Assembly: GCF_018612875.1 (NCBI RefSeq)
Contig: NZ_JAGGRI010000018.1
Location: 62,001 to 126,000, forward strand
DNA length: 64,000 nt
Origin: Lysobacter sp. ISL-50
GTDB lineage: Bacteria; Pseudomonadota; Gammaproteobacteria; Xanthomonadales; Xanthomonadaceae
Direction: 5' to 3'
Shown: one piece after another, positions 16,981 to 25,873 of the stretch
Layout of the letters: the number at the start of each line of letters is the position of its first letter
Position numbering within the stretch: position 1 is the first letter of the stretch
Notes under the pieces: generated by a model
Told to the model about the DNA's origin: nothing
Databases searched by the model: none
What the model saw: only the letters and a program-made list of their open reading frames with translations
Position numbers and translations under genes: made by a program

Positions 16981-19900
16981 ATGCTGAGCCTCACCACCGT
17001 AGCCCTGGCCAGTCTGGCCTGGCTGGCGTTGATGTTCGGCACCGCCTTGTACGCCGAGCGACGGCCGGGCGTGTTGGCGCGGCACTGGCGGCATATCTAC
17101 GCGCTGTCGCTGGCGGTGCACTGCACTTCGTGGACGTTCTACGGAACCGTCACCCAGGCCGCGCGCTACGGCTGGCCGCTGCCGCCCACCTTTCTCGGCT
17201 CGATCCTGTTCTACGCACTGGCCGTGGTCTTCATGGTCAGGCTGGTCAAGCTGGCGCGCGAAACCAATGCGACTTCGCTCGCGGATCTGATCGCCACGCG
17301 CCTGGGCAAGGACGCATGGCTGGCCGCCACCGTCACCCTGGTCGCCGCGCTCGGCCTGATTCCCTACATCGCCCTGCAACTCAAGGCGGTGGCGATGAGT
17401 TTCGCGATGCTGACCACGCACGCCACCGACGGCGCCGCCTTGCCGGCGTGGCGCGACAGCGCGCTCTACGTCGCCCTGGCGATGGCCTTGTTCGCGATGC
17501 TGTTCGGCACCCGCCGCGCCAGCGCGGCGGAACACAATCGCGGGCTGGTGCTGGCGATGGCGTTCGAGTCGGTGTTCAAGCTCGCCGCGATGCTGGCGCT
17601 GGGCGCGTTCGTCTGGTTCGGCCTGGACGATCTGCCCAAGGTCGCGGTCGCCACGGCCGCCGCGCCGACGCCGCCGGCGGGCGGGTTCGCGCCGCTGGTG
17701 CTGCTGGGCGCGCTGGCGATGTTCATCCTGCCGCACCAGTTCCATGTCGCCGTGGTCGAATGCCGCGACGAGCGCGACGTGCGCACCGCGCGCTGGCAGT
17801 TCCCGCTGTATCTGTTGCTGATCGCCTTGCCGGTGCTGCCGCTGGCCAAGGTCGGCCAGTCCGTGCTCGGCGCGCAGGTGCCGTCGGACCTGTACGTGCT
17901 CGCGCTGCCGTTGGCGCAGGGCCACGAGGCGCTGGCTCTGTTCGCGTTTCTCGGCGGACTCAGCGCCGCCACCGGCATGGTCGTGGTCAGCACGCTGACC
18001 TTGAGCCTGATGATCGGCAACCATTGGTTCGCGCCGAACCTGCTGCGTGGCGCGTGGTCGCGCAATCGCGATCTGCGCGGACGAGTGCTGGCGCTGCGCC
18101 GCGGCGGCATCGTCGCGATCATGCTGCTGGCCTGGGGCTACAGCCGATTGATCGCCGGCAGCGAAGCGCTGGCCGATGTCGGCGCGGTGTCGTTCTCGGC
18201 GCTCGCCACGCTGTCGCCGGCGCTGGCGTTCGCGGTGTGGCGGCCGCAGACGCCGGCGCGCGCGGCGATCGTCGGCATCGCCGCCGGTTTCGCCGCCTGG
18301 GCGTGGGTGTTGTTGCTGCCGCTGTTGTTCGAGGCGCGCGGATTGTCGCCGGAGTGGTTGCGCAGCGGGCCGTTCGGCCTGCAAGCGCTGGCGCCGGAAA
18401 ATCTGTTCGGCCTGACCGGTTGGAGCCGGCTGGGCCGCGCGGTCGGTGCCAGCTTGTTCGTTGGCACGGTGGCGACGGTGCTCGCGGCGATGTGGCGGCG
18501 CGAGTCGCCGCGCAGCGCGCAGCCGGGCCTGGACGCGCAGACGTTGCGCGACGCCGGCTTGCGCTTCCTGCCGCGCGAACGGGTCGCGCAATTGCTCGAC
18601 GGCGTGCCGCTGGGCGCGCCAGTCGAGGCGGCGGTGGAAGCCGGCGTGGAACGCGAATTGGCGGCGGTGCTGGGCTCATCCTCGGCGCGGGTGCTGCTGG
18701 ACGCGGCGCGGCGCGAAGCCGGGCGCGATCTGGATACGGTCGCGGCGATCGTCGGCGAAGCCTCGGCCGATCTGCGCTTCAATCAGCGCGTGCTGGAAGC
18801 GGCGTTGCAGAACATGAGCCAGGGCATCAGCGTGGTCGATGCGAGCCTGCATCTGGTGGCCTGGAACCGGCGCTACGCGGAATTGTTCGGCTATCCGCCG
18901 GAGTTGTTGCAGATCGGCCGGCCGATCGCCGACTTGGCGCGCTGGGCGATGCAGCGCCTGCCGCCGCCCGGCGATCTGGAGCAAGCGCTGGAGCGGCGCC
19001 TGGCCTTCATGCGCGCCGGCACCCCGCACTTGTCCGAGCGTGTGCTGGCCGACGGCAGCATCATCGAAATCCGCGGCAATCCCATGCCCGGCGGCGGTTT
19101 CGTCGCCACCTTCACCGACGTCACCGCGTTCCGTCGCGCCCAGGCCGGGCTGATCCAGGCCAACGAAACCCTGGAACAACGCGTCGCCGAACGCACCATC
19201 GATCTGGAAGTCGCCACGCGCGAAGCCGAGCGCGCCAACGAAGCCAAGAGCCGCTTCCTCGCCGCGGTCGGCCACGATCTGATGCAGCCGCTGCACGCGG
19301 CGCAGTTGTTCACCGATGCGCTGAGCCAGCAACTGGCCGATCCCGCTCAGCGCGCGACCGCCGCGCAGATCGGCGGCGCGCTGGACTCCACCGGCGATCT
19401 GCTGACCGGGCTGCTGGACATGTCGCGCCTGCAGGCCGGCGGCCTGGTGCCGCAGCCGCGCGAGTTTCCGCTGAGCGAAGTGCTCGAACCGCTGGCCGCG
19501 CAGTTCGCCGCGATCGCCGCCGCGCGCGGTCTGCGCCTGAGCTACGTGGCCACGCGCGCCTGGACCCGCAGCGATCCGCAACTGCTGCGGCGGGTGCTGC
19601 AGAACTTCCTCGCCAACGCGGTGCGCTACACCGCGCACGGCCGGGTGCTGCTCGGCGTGCGCCGCCGCGACGGCATGCTGGCGATCGAAGTGCACGACAC
19701 CGGCCCGGGCATCGAAGCGGCGCAGCGCAGCGCGATCTTCGAAGAATTCCGCCGCGGCCCGGACGCGCCGGGGCAGGGCCTGGGCCTGGGGCTGTCGATC
19801 GCCGACCGCATCGCGCAATTGCTGGAAGCGCCGTTGACGCTGCACAGCCGCATCGGCCGCGGCACCGCGTTCGGCGTGCGCTTGCCGATGGCGCATGCGC

Positions 19901-20343
19901 CGCGTTCGCTCGCCTCCGCCTCGGTCGCGGCGCCGCAACGCGGCTTGAGCGGCTTGCGCGTGCTGACCGTGGACAACGATCCGCAGGCGCTGTCGGCGCT
20001 GGGCGAGGTGTTGCGGCGCTGGGGCTGCGAAGTCGAAGCCGTCGCCGACGGCGAGCGCGCGCGCGCGGCGATGCGGACGCGGCCGGCGACCTTGTGGCTG
20101 TTCGACTTCCATCTCGACCGGGACGACACCGGCCTGGCCTTGGCCCGGCGCCTCGGCGACGAGTTCGGCGCGCGGCCGTGCCTGCTGCTCAGCGCCGACA
20201 CCGGCGCGCAGGTCCGCCAGGCCGTGCACGCGGCCGGGCTGTCGCTACTGGCCAAGCCGGTCAAGCCGCTGGCGCTGAAATCGGTGCTGGACCGCTTGCT
20301 GGCGGCGGGCGGCATGGAGCGCGGAAGCGTGACGACGGGATAG
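16981..20343 (+). CDS. hybrid histidine kinase with sodium:solute symporter-like sensor domain
   Basis: 1120 residues. About 13 transmembrane segments (residues 1-500) form an SSF/PutP-like domain (LKAVAMSFAMLTTHATDGAA, LPHQFHVAVVECRDERDV), then a PAS domain (about 600-710, QNMSQGISVVDASLHLVAWN), a coiled coil, HisKA with GHDLMQPLHAAQLF (His765), HATPase (RVLQNFLANAVRYT, GLGLGLSIADRIA) and a receiver domain with phospho-acceptor Asp1042 (LWLFDFHLD). This is the CbrA-like architecture, which couples solute sensing to phosphorelay. Output may go to the convergent response regulator at 20627. The start at 16981 gives the membrane segment at the N-terminus; a GTG at 16975 is also possible. Confidence 0.92.
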   Translation: MLSLTTVALASLAWLALMFGTALYAERRPGVLARHWRHIYALSLAVHCTSWTFYGTVTQAARYGWPLPPTFLGSILFYALAVVFMVRLVKLARETNATSLADLIATRLGKDAWLAATVTLVAALGLIPYIALQLKAVAMSFAMLTTHATDGAALPAWRDSALYVALAMALFAMLFGTRRASAAEHNRGLVLAMAFESVFKLAAMLALGAFVWFGLDDLPKVAVATAAAPTPPAGGFAPLVLLGALAMFILPHQFHVAVVECRDERDVRTARWQFPLYLLLIALPVLPLAKVGQSVLGAQVPSDLYVLALPLAQGHEALALFAFLGGLSAATGMVVVSTLTLSLMIGNHWFAPNLLRGAWSRNRDLRGRVLALRRGGIVAIMLLAWGYSRLIAGSEALADVGAVSFSALATLSPALAFAVWRPQTPARAAIVGIAAGFAAWAWVLLLPLLFEARGLSPEWLRSGPFGLQALAPENLFGLTGWSRLGRAVGASLFVGTVATVLAAMWRRESPRSAQPGLDAQTLRDAGLRFLPRERVAQLLDGVPLGAPVEAAVEAGVERELAAVLGSSSARVLLDAARREAGRDLDTVAAIVGEASADLRFNQRVLEAALQNMSQGISVVDASLHLVAWNRRYAELFGYPPELLQIGRPIADLARWAMQRLPPPGDLEQALERRLAFMRAGTPHLSERVLADGSIIEIRGNPMPGGGFVATFTDVTAFRRAQAGLIQANETLEQRVAERTIDLEVATREAERANEAKSRFLAAVGHDLMQPLHAAQLFTDALSQQLADPAQRATAAQIGGALDSTGDLLTGLLDMSRLQAGGLVPQPREFPLSEVLEPLAAQFAAIAAARGLRLSYVATRAWTRSDPQLLRRVLQNFLANAVRYTAHGRVLLGVRRRDGMLAIEVHDTGPGIEAAQRSAIFEEFRRGPDAPGQGLGLGLSIADRIAQLLEAPLTLHSRIGRGTAFGVRLPMAHAPRSLASASVAAPQRGLSGLRVLTVDNDPQALSALGEVLRRWGCEVEAVADGERARAAMRTRPATLWLFDFHLDRDDTGLALARRLGDEFGARPCLLLSADTGAQVRQAVHAAGLSLLAKPVKPLALKSVLDRLLAAGGMERGSVTTG

Positions 20344-20474
20344 TTGCGTCGAGCGTTTCGGCAGGCGCGCTTCGTGAAGACAAAGTCAAGAAAATTCCGT
20401 GGCGATTTTTTAGCCAAACCTATTGCAATGCTTATGTCATAAAGGATTGCGCGGACTCTTCCCGATCTGTCCGC

Positions 20475-20505
20475 AGGTTTGTCCACAGGCTGTGTGGACA
20501 AACCT
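20475..20505. promoter_or_regulatory. palindrome containing two DnaA-box-like sites
   Basis: Perfect 13-base arms AGGTTTGTCCACA / TGTGGACAAACCT with 5 bases between, in the 283-base gap between the kinase and response-regulator stops. Each arm holds TTGTCCACA, one base from the DnaA box TTATCCACA. There is no T-run after it, so it is a weak terminator candidate. Function not established. Confidence 0.4.
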
Positions 20506-20626
20506 GAGCAGGCGGTTTGATGAAGCAGGTGAACAGAAATGCGCCTGCGGTGAGCGACCGTGAGCGGGCGCGCTTGGCGCAGGCGCCGGTTGTGAATTCC
20601 GGAGTGCGATGTTCAGCCGGATAGGT

Positions 20627-21292
20627 TCAGTCTTCGATCCGGCGCGCCGGGTCCGACAGTTCCAATTCGCGCAACACAACGCCTGCCTGGGTGCGATTGC
20701 GCACGCCGAGACGGTCGAAGATCGCGGACAGATGCGCCTTCACCGTCCGCTCCTGCACGTCCAGGCGGTCGGCGATCTGCTTGTTCAGCAGTCCCTGCGC
20801 GACCAGGCTCAGCACCCGGAACTGCTGCGGCGACAGACTGGCCAGACGCGAAGCCAGATCGGCGTCGCCGCGATCGCTGTGAGTGCGCGCGACCGCCGCG
20901 CGCAACGACGCCGGCAGCCATTGCTCGCAGGCCAGCACCGCGCGGATCGCGTCGCGCAGTTCGTCCAGGCCGGAACTCTTCGGCAGATAACCGGCCGCGC
21001 CGTGATCGAGCGCGCGCCGCACCACGCGCGGATCGTCGTTGGCCGACACCACCGCGACCGCGGTGCCCGGGTACTGGGCGCGGATCGCCGCCAACCCGGC
21101 CAGGCCGTGATTGCCCGGCATGTGCAGATCCAGCAGCACCAGATCGATGCCGGGCTCGGCTTCCAGCGCCGCCAGCGCATCGTCGAGCGTGCCGGCCTCG
21201 CGCACCACGGTGTCGGGCACCGCATCGGCGGCGGCCTGGCGCAGCGCGGCGCGGAACAGCGGATGGTCGTCGGCGATCAGCAGGGTCGGCAT
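20627..21292 (-). CDS. NarL/LuxR-type response regulator
   Basis: 221 residues. Receiver domain (1-120): acidic pocket IADDHP, phospho-acceptor Asp55 in LVLLDLHMPG, Lys in YLPKSS. A LuxR-type helix-turn-helix follows (about 150-205, LSPQQFRVLSLVAQGLLNKQ, then QERTVKAHLSAIFDRLGVRN). It is a DNA-binding transcription factor switched by phosphorylation. It is convergent with the hybrid kinase at 16981, a common pairing in xanthomonads, so that kinase is the likely but unproven partner. ATG at 21292 chosen because the upstream extension to 21343 is not receiver-like. Confidence 0.92.
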   Translation of the reverse strand: MPTLLIADDHPLFRAALRQAAADAVPDTVVREAGTLDDALAALEAEPGIDLVLLDLHMPGNHGLAGLAAIRAQYPGTAVAVVSANDDPRVVRRALDHGAAGYLPKSSGLDELRDAIRAVLACEQWLPASLRAAVARTHSDRGDADLASRLASLSPQQFRVLSLVAQGLLNKQIADRLDVQERTVKAHLSAIFDRLGVRNRTQAGVVLRELELSDPARRIED

Positions 21293-21395
21293 CGGCCGTA
21301 GCCTAGCAGGCCCGTCGCGGCCGCTCCGCGCCAGGGCGGGCAAGGCTGTACGAAAGTACGATGAGGGCGGGGCGGCGACTTGTTAGCCTGCGGGC

Positions 21396-23381
21396 ATGAG
21401 CGCCTATTCCCTACGCACCGCCGCGGTTTGCGCCGCATTCGTCCTGTCGGTCTGCATCGCCTCGCCCGACGCTGCCGCAGCCACCGCGCGCGCCGCCAGG
21501 CCGGCCGGACCGGGCACCGTCAAGGATTCCAAGTCGATGTTCACTCAACCACGCCAGACCGAGCATCGCGGCGAGCACGACGATCTGCTCAGCGCCGGCC
21601 TGGGCCTGGACGGTCTGCGCGCGATGGCGTCGCCGGCGTTCGCTGACGCGGCCCATCCCACCGCCGCCGAACTGCGCCGTCGCGCGCTGTGGGCGAACTG
21701 GCGCGGCATCGCCGACCTCGCTCCCGGCGGCGGTTACGGCGAGCTTTACGGCAGTCTGTCGCCGGTGCCGGGCCGCGAGTTCAGCGCCTTCGCCACCGTG
21801 CCCGGCGCGCGCCAGCCGCATCGCGTGCTGGTGCAGGTGCCCGATGGCTTCGATCTGAAGAAGCGTTGCGTCGTGGTCACCGCCTCATCGGGATCGCGCG
21901 GCATCTACGGCTCGATCGCCGTCGCCGGCGCCTGGGGCCTGCCGAAGGGCTGCGCGGTGGCGTACACCGACAAGGGCGCGGGCACGGATTATTTCGATCT
22001 CGACGCCGGCCGCGGCGTGCGCGCCGACGGCACGCTCGGCGGCGCCGACGACGCGCTCGCGTTCACGCCGAAGGCCGGCCAGCGCGAGGGCGGGGCCGGC
22101 ATCGCCTTCAAGCACGCGCATTCGCAGGACAACCCCGAGGCCGACTGGGGCCGGCACGTGCGTCAGGCCGCGCAGTTCGCGTTGGCGTCGCTGGATCAGG
22201 CGTTCCCGCAGCAGGCGCCGTTCACCGCGGCCAACACCCGCATCATCGCCGTGGGCATTTCCAACGGCGGCGGCGCGGTGCTGCGCGCGGCCGAACTCGG
22301 CGGCGACGGCGCGCTCGCCGACGGCTGGCTCGACGCGGTCGTCGCCGGCGAACCGAACGTCTACGTGCAAGGCGCGCGGCCCTTGTACGACTACACCACG
22401 CAGGCGGCGCTGCTGATGCCGTGCGCGCTGCTGCACCAACCGCTGGCGGCGATGCCGGTGGCGCCGATCACCGGCGACAGCGCGCAGTCGTATTGCGATT
22501 TCGCCGCGTCCGTGGGCTTGCTCGGCGATGAAGCCAGGCAGGCCGACACGCCTGCGCGCGCGCAGGCCGCCTACGAGCGCATGCGCGACAGCGGCTGGAG
22601 CGACGATGCGCTGCGCGCCGGCGCCTTGTCGGTGAATTTCGATCTGTGGCGCGCGGTCGCGGCGACGTATGCCTCGGCCTACGGGCGGTTCGCTCCGGCC
22701 GCGCAGGCGCGCAGCAAGGACCCGGATCAACCCTGGGTACGCTACGCCTACGCCGCGGCCACGCCCGCGAGCAAGGACGCGCCGGCGGCGTCGCGCGCGG
22801 CCAACGACAGCGAGCGCGCGGCGTGGTGGGCCGACGCCAGCGGCATTCCGCCGGGCGCGGGCGTGCAGTTGTTCGGCCCGGCCGCGAGCGATCCGCCGCA
22901 GCGTCTGGCGCCGTTGGCGGGCCTGCGTGAATTGTGGAGCGGGCAGTTGCTGCAGCCGGCGATCGCGCCCGATTCGGCGCAGTCGCTGACGCGCGCGCAC
23001 GAACGCGTGCGCAAGGGCATCGAGGAAACCCGCGCCGGCGCGCCGCGCAAGGGCCTGCCGATCGTGGTGGTGCACGGCCTGGACGACGGCCTGATCCCGC
23101 CCGCGTTCAGCAGCGCGCCGTATGCGGCGATGGCGCGCAAGGCCGGCGCCCGGCTGAGTTACTGGCAAGTGCGCAACGTCCAGCACTTCGATGCCTTCCT
23201 CGGTCTGCCGGCGCTGGGCGCGCGCTATCTGCCGCTGTTGCCGTATGTGTATACGGCGCTGGACCGGGTGGATGCCTATCTGGATCGCGGCGCGCCGCTG
23301 CCGGCCGATGCGGTCATCGAGACCACGCCGCGCGCGCAGGGGCAGGGGTTGAAGGCGGAGAATCTCGCGATTCCGAAGTGA
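21396..23381 (+). CDS. D-(-)-3-hydroxybutyrate oligomer hydrolase
   Basis: 661 residues. Signal peptide at the N-terminus (AAVCAAFVLSVCIASPDAAA), then the whole-length 3HB-oligomer hydrolase fold: CVVVTASSGSRGIYGSI, AYTDKGAGTDYFDLD, and the nucleophile motif GISNGGGA with Ser289. The C-terminal part has GLPIVVVHGLDDGLIPP (acid) and NVQHFDAFL (His). It cleaves oligomers released from polyhydroxybutyrate to monomer, in the periplasm or outside the cell if the signal is used. PHA synthase genes lie 1.3 kb downstream, which fits. ATG at 21396 directly gives the signal peptide. Confidence 0.9.
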   Translation: MSAYSLRTAAVCAAFVLSVCIASPDAAAATARAARPAGPGTVKDSKSMFTQPRQTEHRGEHDDLLSAGLGLDGLRAMASPAFADAAHPTAAELRRRALWANWRGIADLAPGGGYGELYGSLSPVPGREFSAFATVPGARQPHRVLVQVPDGFDLKKRCVVVTASSGSRGIYGSIAVAGAWGLPKGCAVAYTDKGAGTDYFDLDAGRGVRADGTLGGADDALAFTPKAGQREGGAGIAFKHAHSQDNPEADWGRHVRQAAQFALASLDQAFPQQAPFTAANTRIIAVGISNGGGAVLRAAELGGDGALADGWLDAVVAGEPNVYVQGARPLYDYTTQAALLMPCALLHQPLAAMPVAPITGDSAQSYCDFAASVGLLGDEARQADTPARAQAAYERMRDSGWSDDALRAGALSVNFDLWRAVAATYASAYGRFAPAAQARSKDPDQPWVRYAYAAATPASKDAPAASRAANDSERAAWWADASGIPPGAGVQLFGPAASDPPQRLAPLAGLRELWSGQLLQPAIAPDSAQSLTRAHERVRKGIEETRAGAPRKGLPIVVVHGLDDGLIPPAFSSAPYAAMARKAGARLSYWQVRNVQHFDAFLGLPALGARYLPLLPYVYTALDRVDAYLDRGAPLPADAVIETTPRAQGQGLKAENLAIPK

Positions 23382-23647
23382 CGGCGGGCGGTCGGCGACG
23401 TTCGCCGCCGCGCAGGCGCATCGGCCGGGTCGGTTCGGGCCGCAAGCCCCGTCGCCGCGACCTCGCCGCTGGTTTGCGACCGATCCGCGGCCGCCGCGTG
23501 AAGGCCGGTTGCGATTCATTGCATCCCTTTCGCCGCGAGCCCGCGCCGGCTTTGCGACTTTGGCCCCTTGCGGCCCACGCGCCTGCTTTGGCACGCTGAA
23601 CCTCCCCTTGAACGGCCCAAGCGCCGTTCGCCATGGAGCGCCGCCGC

Positions 23648-24262
23648 ATGCCGCGTCATTTTTCGATGCTTCGCGAATTCCATCTCGCGGATTGGTTCAC
23701 CCTCGCCAACGCCTTCTGCGGCACCGGCGCGATCTTCGCCGCGATGCGTTTCCTGCAGGAAGGCGGCGTGCGCGATCTGATGATCGGCATGGCGCTGATC
23801 CCGCTCGCCTTCATCTTCGATGCGCTCGACGGCCGCGTCGCGCGCTGGCGCAAGTCTTCGTCCACGCTGGGGCGCGAACTGGATTCGCTGGCCGACGTGA
23901 TTTCCTTCGGCGTCGCGCCCGCGGCGCTGGCCTACGCCTGCGGTCTGCAGGGCGGTTGGGACTGGGTGGTGCTGAGTTATTTCGTCGGCTGCGGCGTCAG
24001 CCGGCTGGCGCGCTACAACGTCACCGCGGAGGCCTTGTCGGGCGATGAAGGCAAGGTCAAATATTTCGAAGGCACGCCGATTCCGACCAGCCTGGCGCTG
24101 GTGATCGTGCTGGCGATCGCGGCGTGGCAGGGCGCGATCGGCGCCGATCTGTGGTTCGGCGGCGTGCGTATCGGGCCGTGGTTGTTCCATCCGATGGTGC
24201 TGATGTTCGCGTTGTCGGGGTCGTTGATGATCAGCAAGACGTTGCGGATTCCCAAGCCCTGA
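23648..24262 (+). CDS. pssA: CDP-diacylglycerol--serine O-phosphatidyltransferase
   Basis: 204 residues. Makes phosphatidylserine from CDP-diacylglycerol and serine in the inner membrane, the first step to phosphatidylethanolamine. The CDP-alcohol phosphotransferase motif is complete: FDALDGRVARW ... GRELDSLADVISFG (D-G-x2-A-R-x9-G-x3-D-x3-D pattern). About six membrane segments follow, with YFEGTPIPTSLALV typical of PssA. ATG at 23648 is preferred because GGAG lies 9 bases before it; an in-frame ATG at 23633 would add five residues (MERRR). It separates the oligomer hydrolase from phaEC. Confidence 0.93.
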   Translation: MPRHFSMLREFHLADWFTLANAFCGTGAIFAAMRFLQEGGVRDLMIGMALIPLAFIFDALDGRVARWRKSSSTLGRELDSLADVISFGVAPAALAYACGLQGGWDWVVLSYFVGCGVSRLARYNVTAEALSGDEGKVKYFEGTPIPTSLALVIVLAIAAWQGAIGADLWFGGVRIGPWLFHPMVLMFALSGSLMISKTLRIPKP

Positions 24263-24273
24263 TGGGCTGTTTC

Positions 24274-24462
24274 CGCCTTTGAAAAAGGGTGAAGGGCCGC
24301 TGCTTGCGAACCGCAGGTTCGCGCGGCACTGAACGCACGCAGGCTATGCCTGCGGGCCGGAGGGCAGGGGGGATTTGCTTCTGCTCTGAATAAAGCAACA
24401 GCAAAAGCTCAAATCCCCCGCGTCTGCTTCGCAGGCGCCGCCCCCTTTTCTAAAGGGGGCAA
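24274..24462. repeat. paired palindromic intergenic repeat with hairpin insert
   Basis: Same family as at 16756, but the left unit is enlarged: 24281-24375 is base-for-base identical to 44769-44863. The enlarged part has two small hairpins (GCGAACC-GCA-GGTTCGC and CGCAGGC-TAT-GCCTGCG). The right unit has CCCCCGCGTCTGCTTCGCAGGCGCC and then CCCCCTTTTCTAAAGGGGG. It fills much of the 362-base gap before phaE; no gene is seen in that gap. Confidence 0.88.
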
Positions 24463-24624
24463 CGGCAGTGGCGTCGTCAGTGGTTCGTGTCGGCGCTGGC
24501 CGCGCCGCAACCCCTGAATACGCCCACCAACGCACACCCAGGCACCACGCCGATCTCTGCGACGCCGTCACCACCGCCGCGCAACACGCCGTTGCTATGA
24601 TCGGCGCAAACCCTGGAGACGGCG

Positions 24625-25872
24625 ATGGCGAATTTCGGTTTCGGCTCGAACAACCCCGGCGAGTTCGGCGCAGGTTTCAATGCGCAGGATTTCGACCGGC
24701 TCGCGCGACAATACTGGGGCGCATGGGGCGAGATGATGCGCGGCGCCTCGCCGCAGTCCGCGCAAGCTTCGATGCCAGGCTGGAACGAGGCGGTCAACTG
24801 GTGGTCGCAAATGGCCAAGGGCGGCAATCCGCAAGTCGAAGATACCCTGGATCGTTTCAACAGCCAGGCGCGCGGTTGGTTCGGCGAAATCCAGAAGCTC
24901 GCCGCGCAGTTCGCCGGCAGCAATGCCTCGGCCGGCGACATCGCCGGTGCCTGGAAGCAGGCGCTGGGCGGTGGCGGCGCCAATCCGTTCGCGGATATGT
25001 TCGGTTCCATGCGCGGCCCGGGCCAGCAGGATTTCAGCCGCTGGGCCGAGCAGATCGCGCCGTTCCTGGAGCGCGCGCAGCACGAGGGCCAGTCGCTGCT
25101 CGGCCTGCCGGCGTTCGGTTTCGCGCGCGAGCATCAAGAGCGCGTGCAGCAACTGGTCCAGGCCAATGCCGATTACCAGAAACAAAGCCAGGCCTATAAC
25201 GCGCTGATGGCCGAAGCCGGGCAAGAGGCGTTCTCGCGCTTCGAGGACAAACTGGCCGAGCGCAGCGAACCCGGCCGTCAGATCGCCTCCGCGCGCGGCC
25301 TGTTCGATCTGTGGATCGACGCGGCGGAAGAAGCCTACGCCGAGATCGCGCTGTCGCCGCGTTTCCGCGACGCTTACGCCGCGCTGGTGAATTCGCAGAT
25401 GCGTCTGCGCGCCGGCGTGCAGAAAGAGATCGAACAGGCCAGCGGCAGCCTCGGCATTCCGACCCGCACCGAGATCGACTCCGCGCATCGCAAGATCGTC
25501 CAGCTCGAACGCGAGCTGCGCCGTCTGCGCGATGAACTGCACAACGCCAAGCCGGCGCGCGTCGCCGAGCCGCAGGCCAAGGCCGAACCCGCGGCCGCGC
25601 CGCCGGCCAAGGCGGTGGTGAAGAAGGTCGCGACCAAGGCCTCGGCCAAGGCGCGCACCGCCGTGGCCAGCGCGGCGGTGCCGAGCAAGTCGGCCGCGCC
25701 GGCGCGGCTCAAGGCCGTGCCGTCCGCCGCCGCCGCGCCGTCGCCGGCGAAGAAAGCTGCGAAGAAAACCGCGATCGCGCGGCCGCAGCCGCCGTCGAAA
25801 CCGCTCGCCGCGGCGGCGAAGCCGGGCAAGCGCGCCAAGACCGCCAAGCTGACCAAGCGGGGGGCGCGCTGA
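24625..25872 (+). CDS. phaE: class III PHA synthase subunit PhaE
   Basis: 415 residues. PhaE forms the active class III poly(3-hydroxyalkanoate) synthase with PhaC at the granule surface. Evidence: N-terminal NAQDFDRLARQYWGAWGEMM, central ARGLFDLWIDAAEEAYAEIA (the PhaE signature region), FRDAYAALVNSQMRLR, a coiled coil (VQLERELRRLRDELHN, about 285-305) and phaC starting 1 base after its stop. Unusual: the last ~105 residues are Lys/Ala/Pro-rich (KKAAKKTAIARPQ, KRAKTAKLTKRGAR), histone H1-like as in PhaF-type phasins, and beyond the usual PhaE length of ~350. ATG at 24625 follows GGAG. Confidence 0.92.
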   Translation: MANFGFGSNNPGEFGAGFNAQDFDRLARQYWGAWGEMMRGASPQSAQASMPGWNEAVNWWSQMAKGGNPQVEDTLDRFNSQARGWFGEIQKLAAQFAGSNASAGDIAGAWKQALGGGGANPFADMFGSMRGPGQQDFSRWAEQIAPFLERAQHEGQSLLGLPAFGFAREHQERVQQLVQANADYQKQSQAYNALMAEAGQEAFSRFEDKLAERSEPGRQIASARGLFDLWIDAAEEAYAEIALSPRFRDAYAALVNSQMRLRAGVQKEIEQASGSLGIPTRTEIDSAHRKIVQLERELRRLRDELHNAKPARVAEPQAKAEPAAAPPAKAVVKKVATKASAKARTAVASAAVPSKSAAPARLKAVPSAAAAPSPAKKAAKKTAIARPQPPSKPLAAAAKPGKRAKTAKLTKRGAR

Positions 25873-25873
25873 G

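Noticed and set aside
17130-20507. 1125-codon frame overlapping the hybrid kinase in another phase
   Set aside because: Arg/Gly/Ala-rich nonsense, while the other phase shows every kinase motif.
23382-23632. Possible small gene between the oligomer hydrolase and pssA
   Set aside because: The frames here are Arg/Pro-rich, lack ribosome sites and show no recognisable sequence.
24274-24462. Insertion sequence
   Set aside because: No transposase and only palindromic units; it is a small non-coding repeat.
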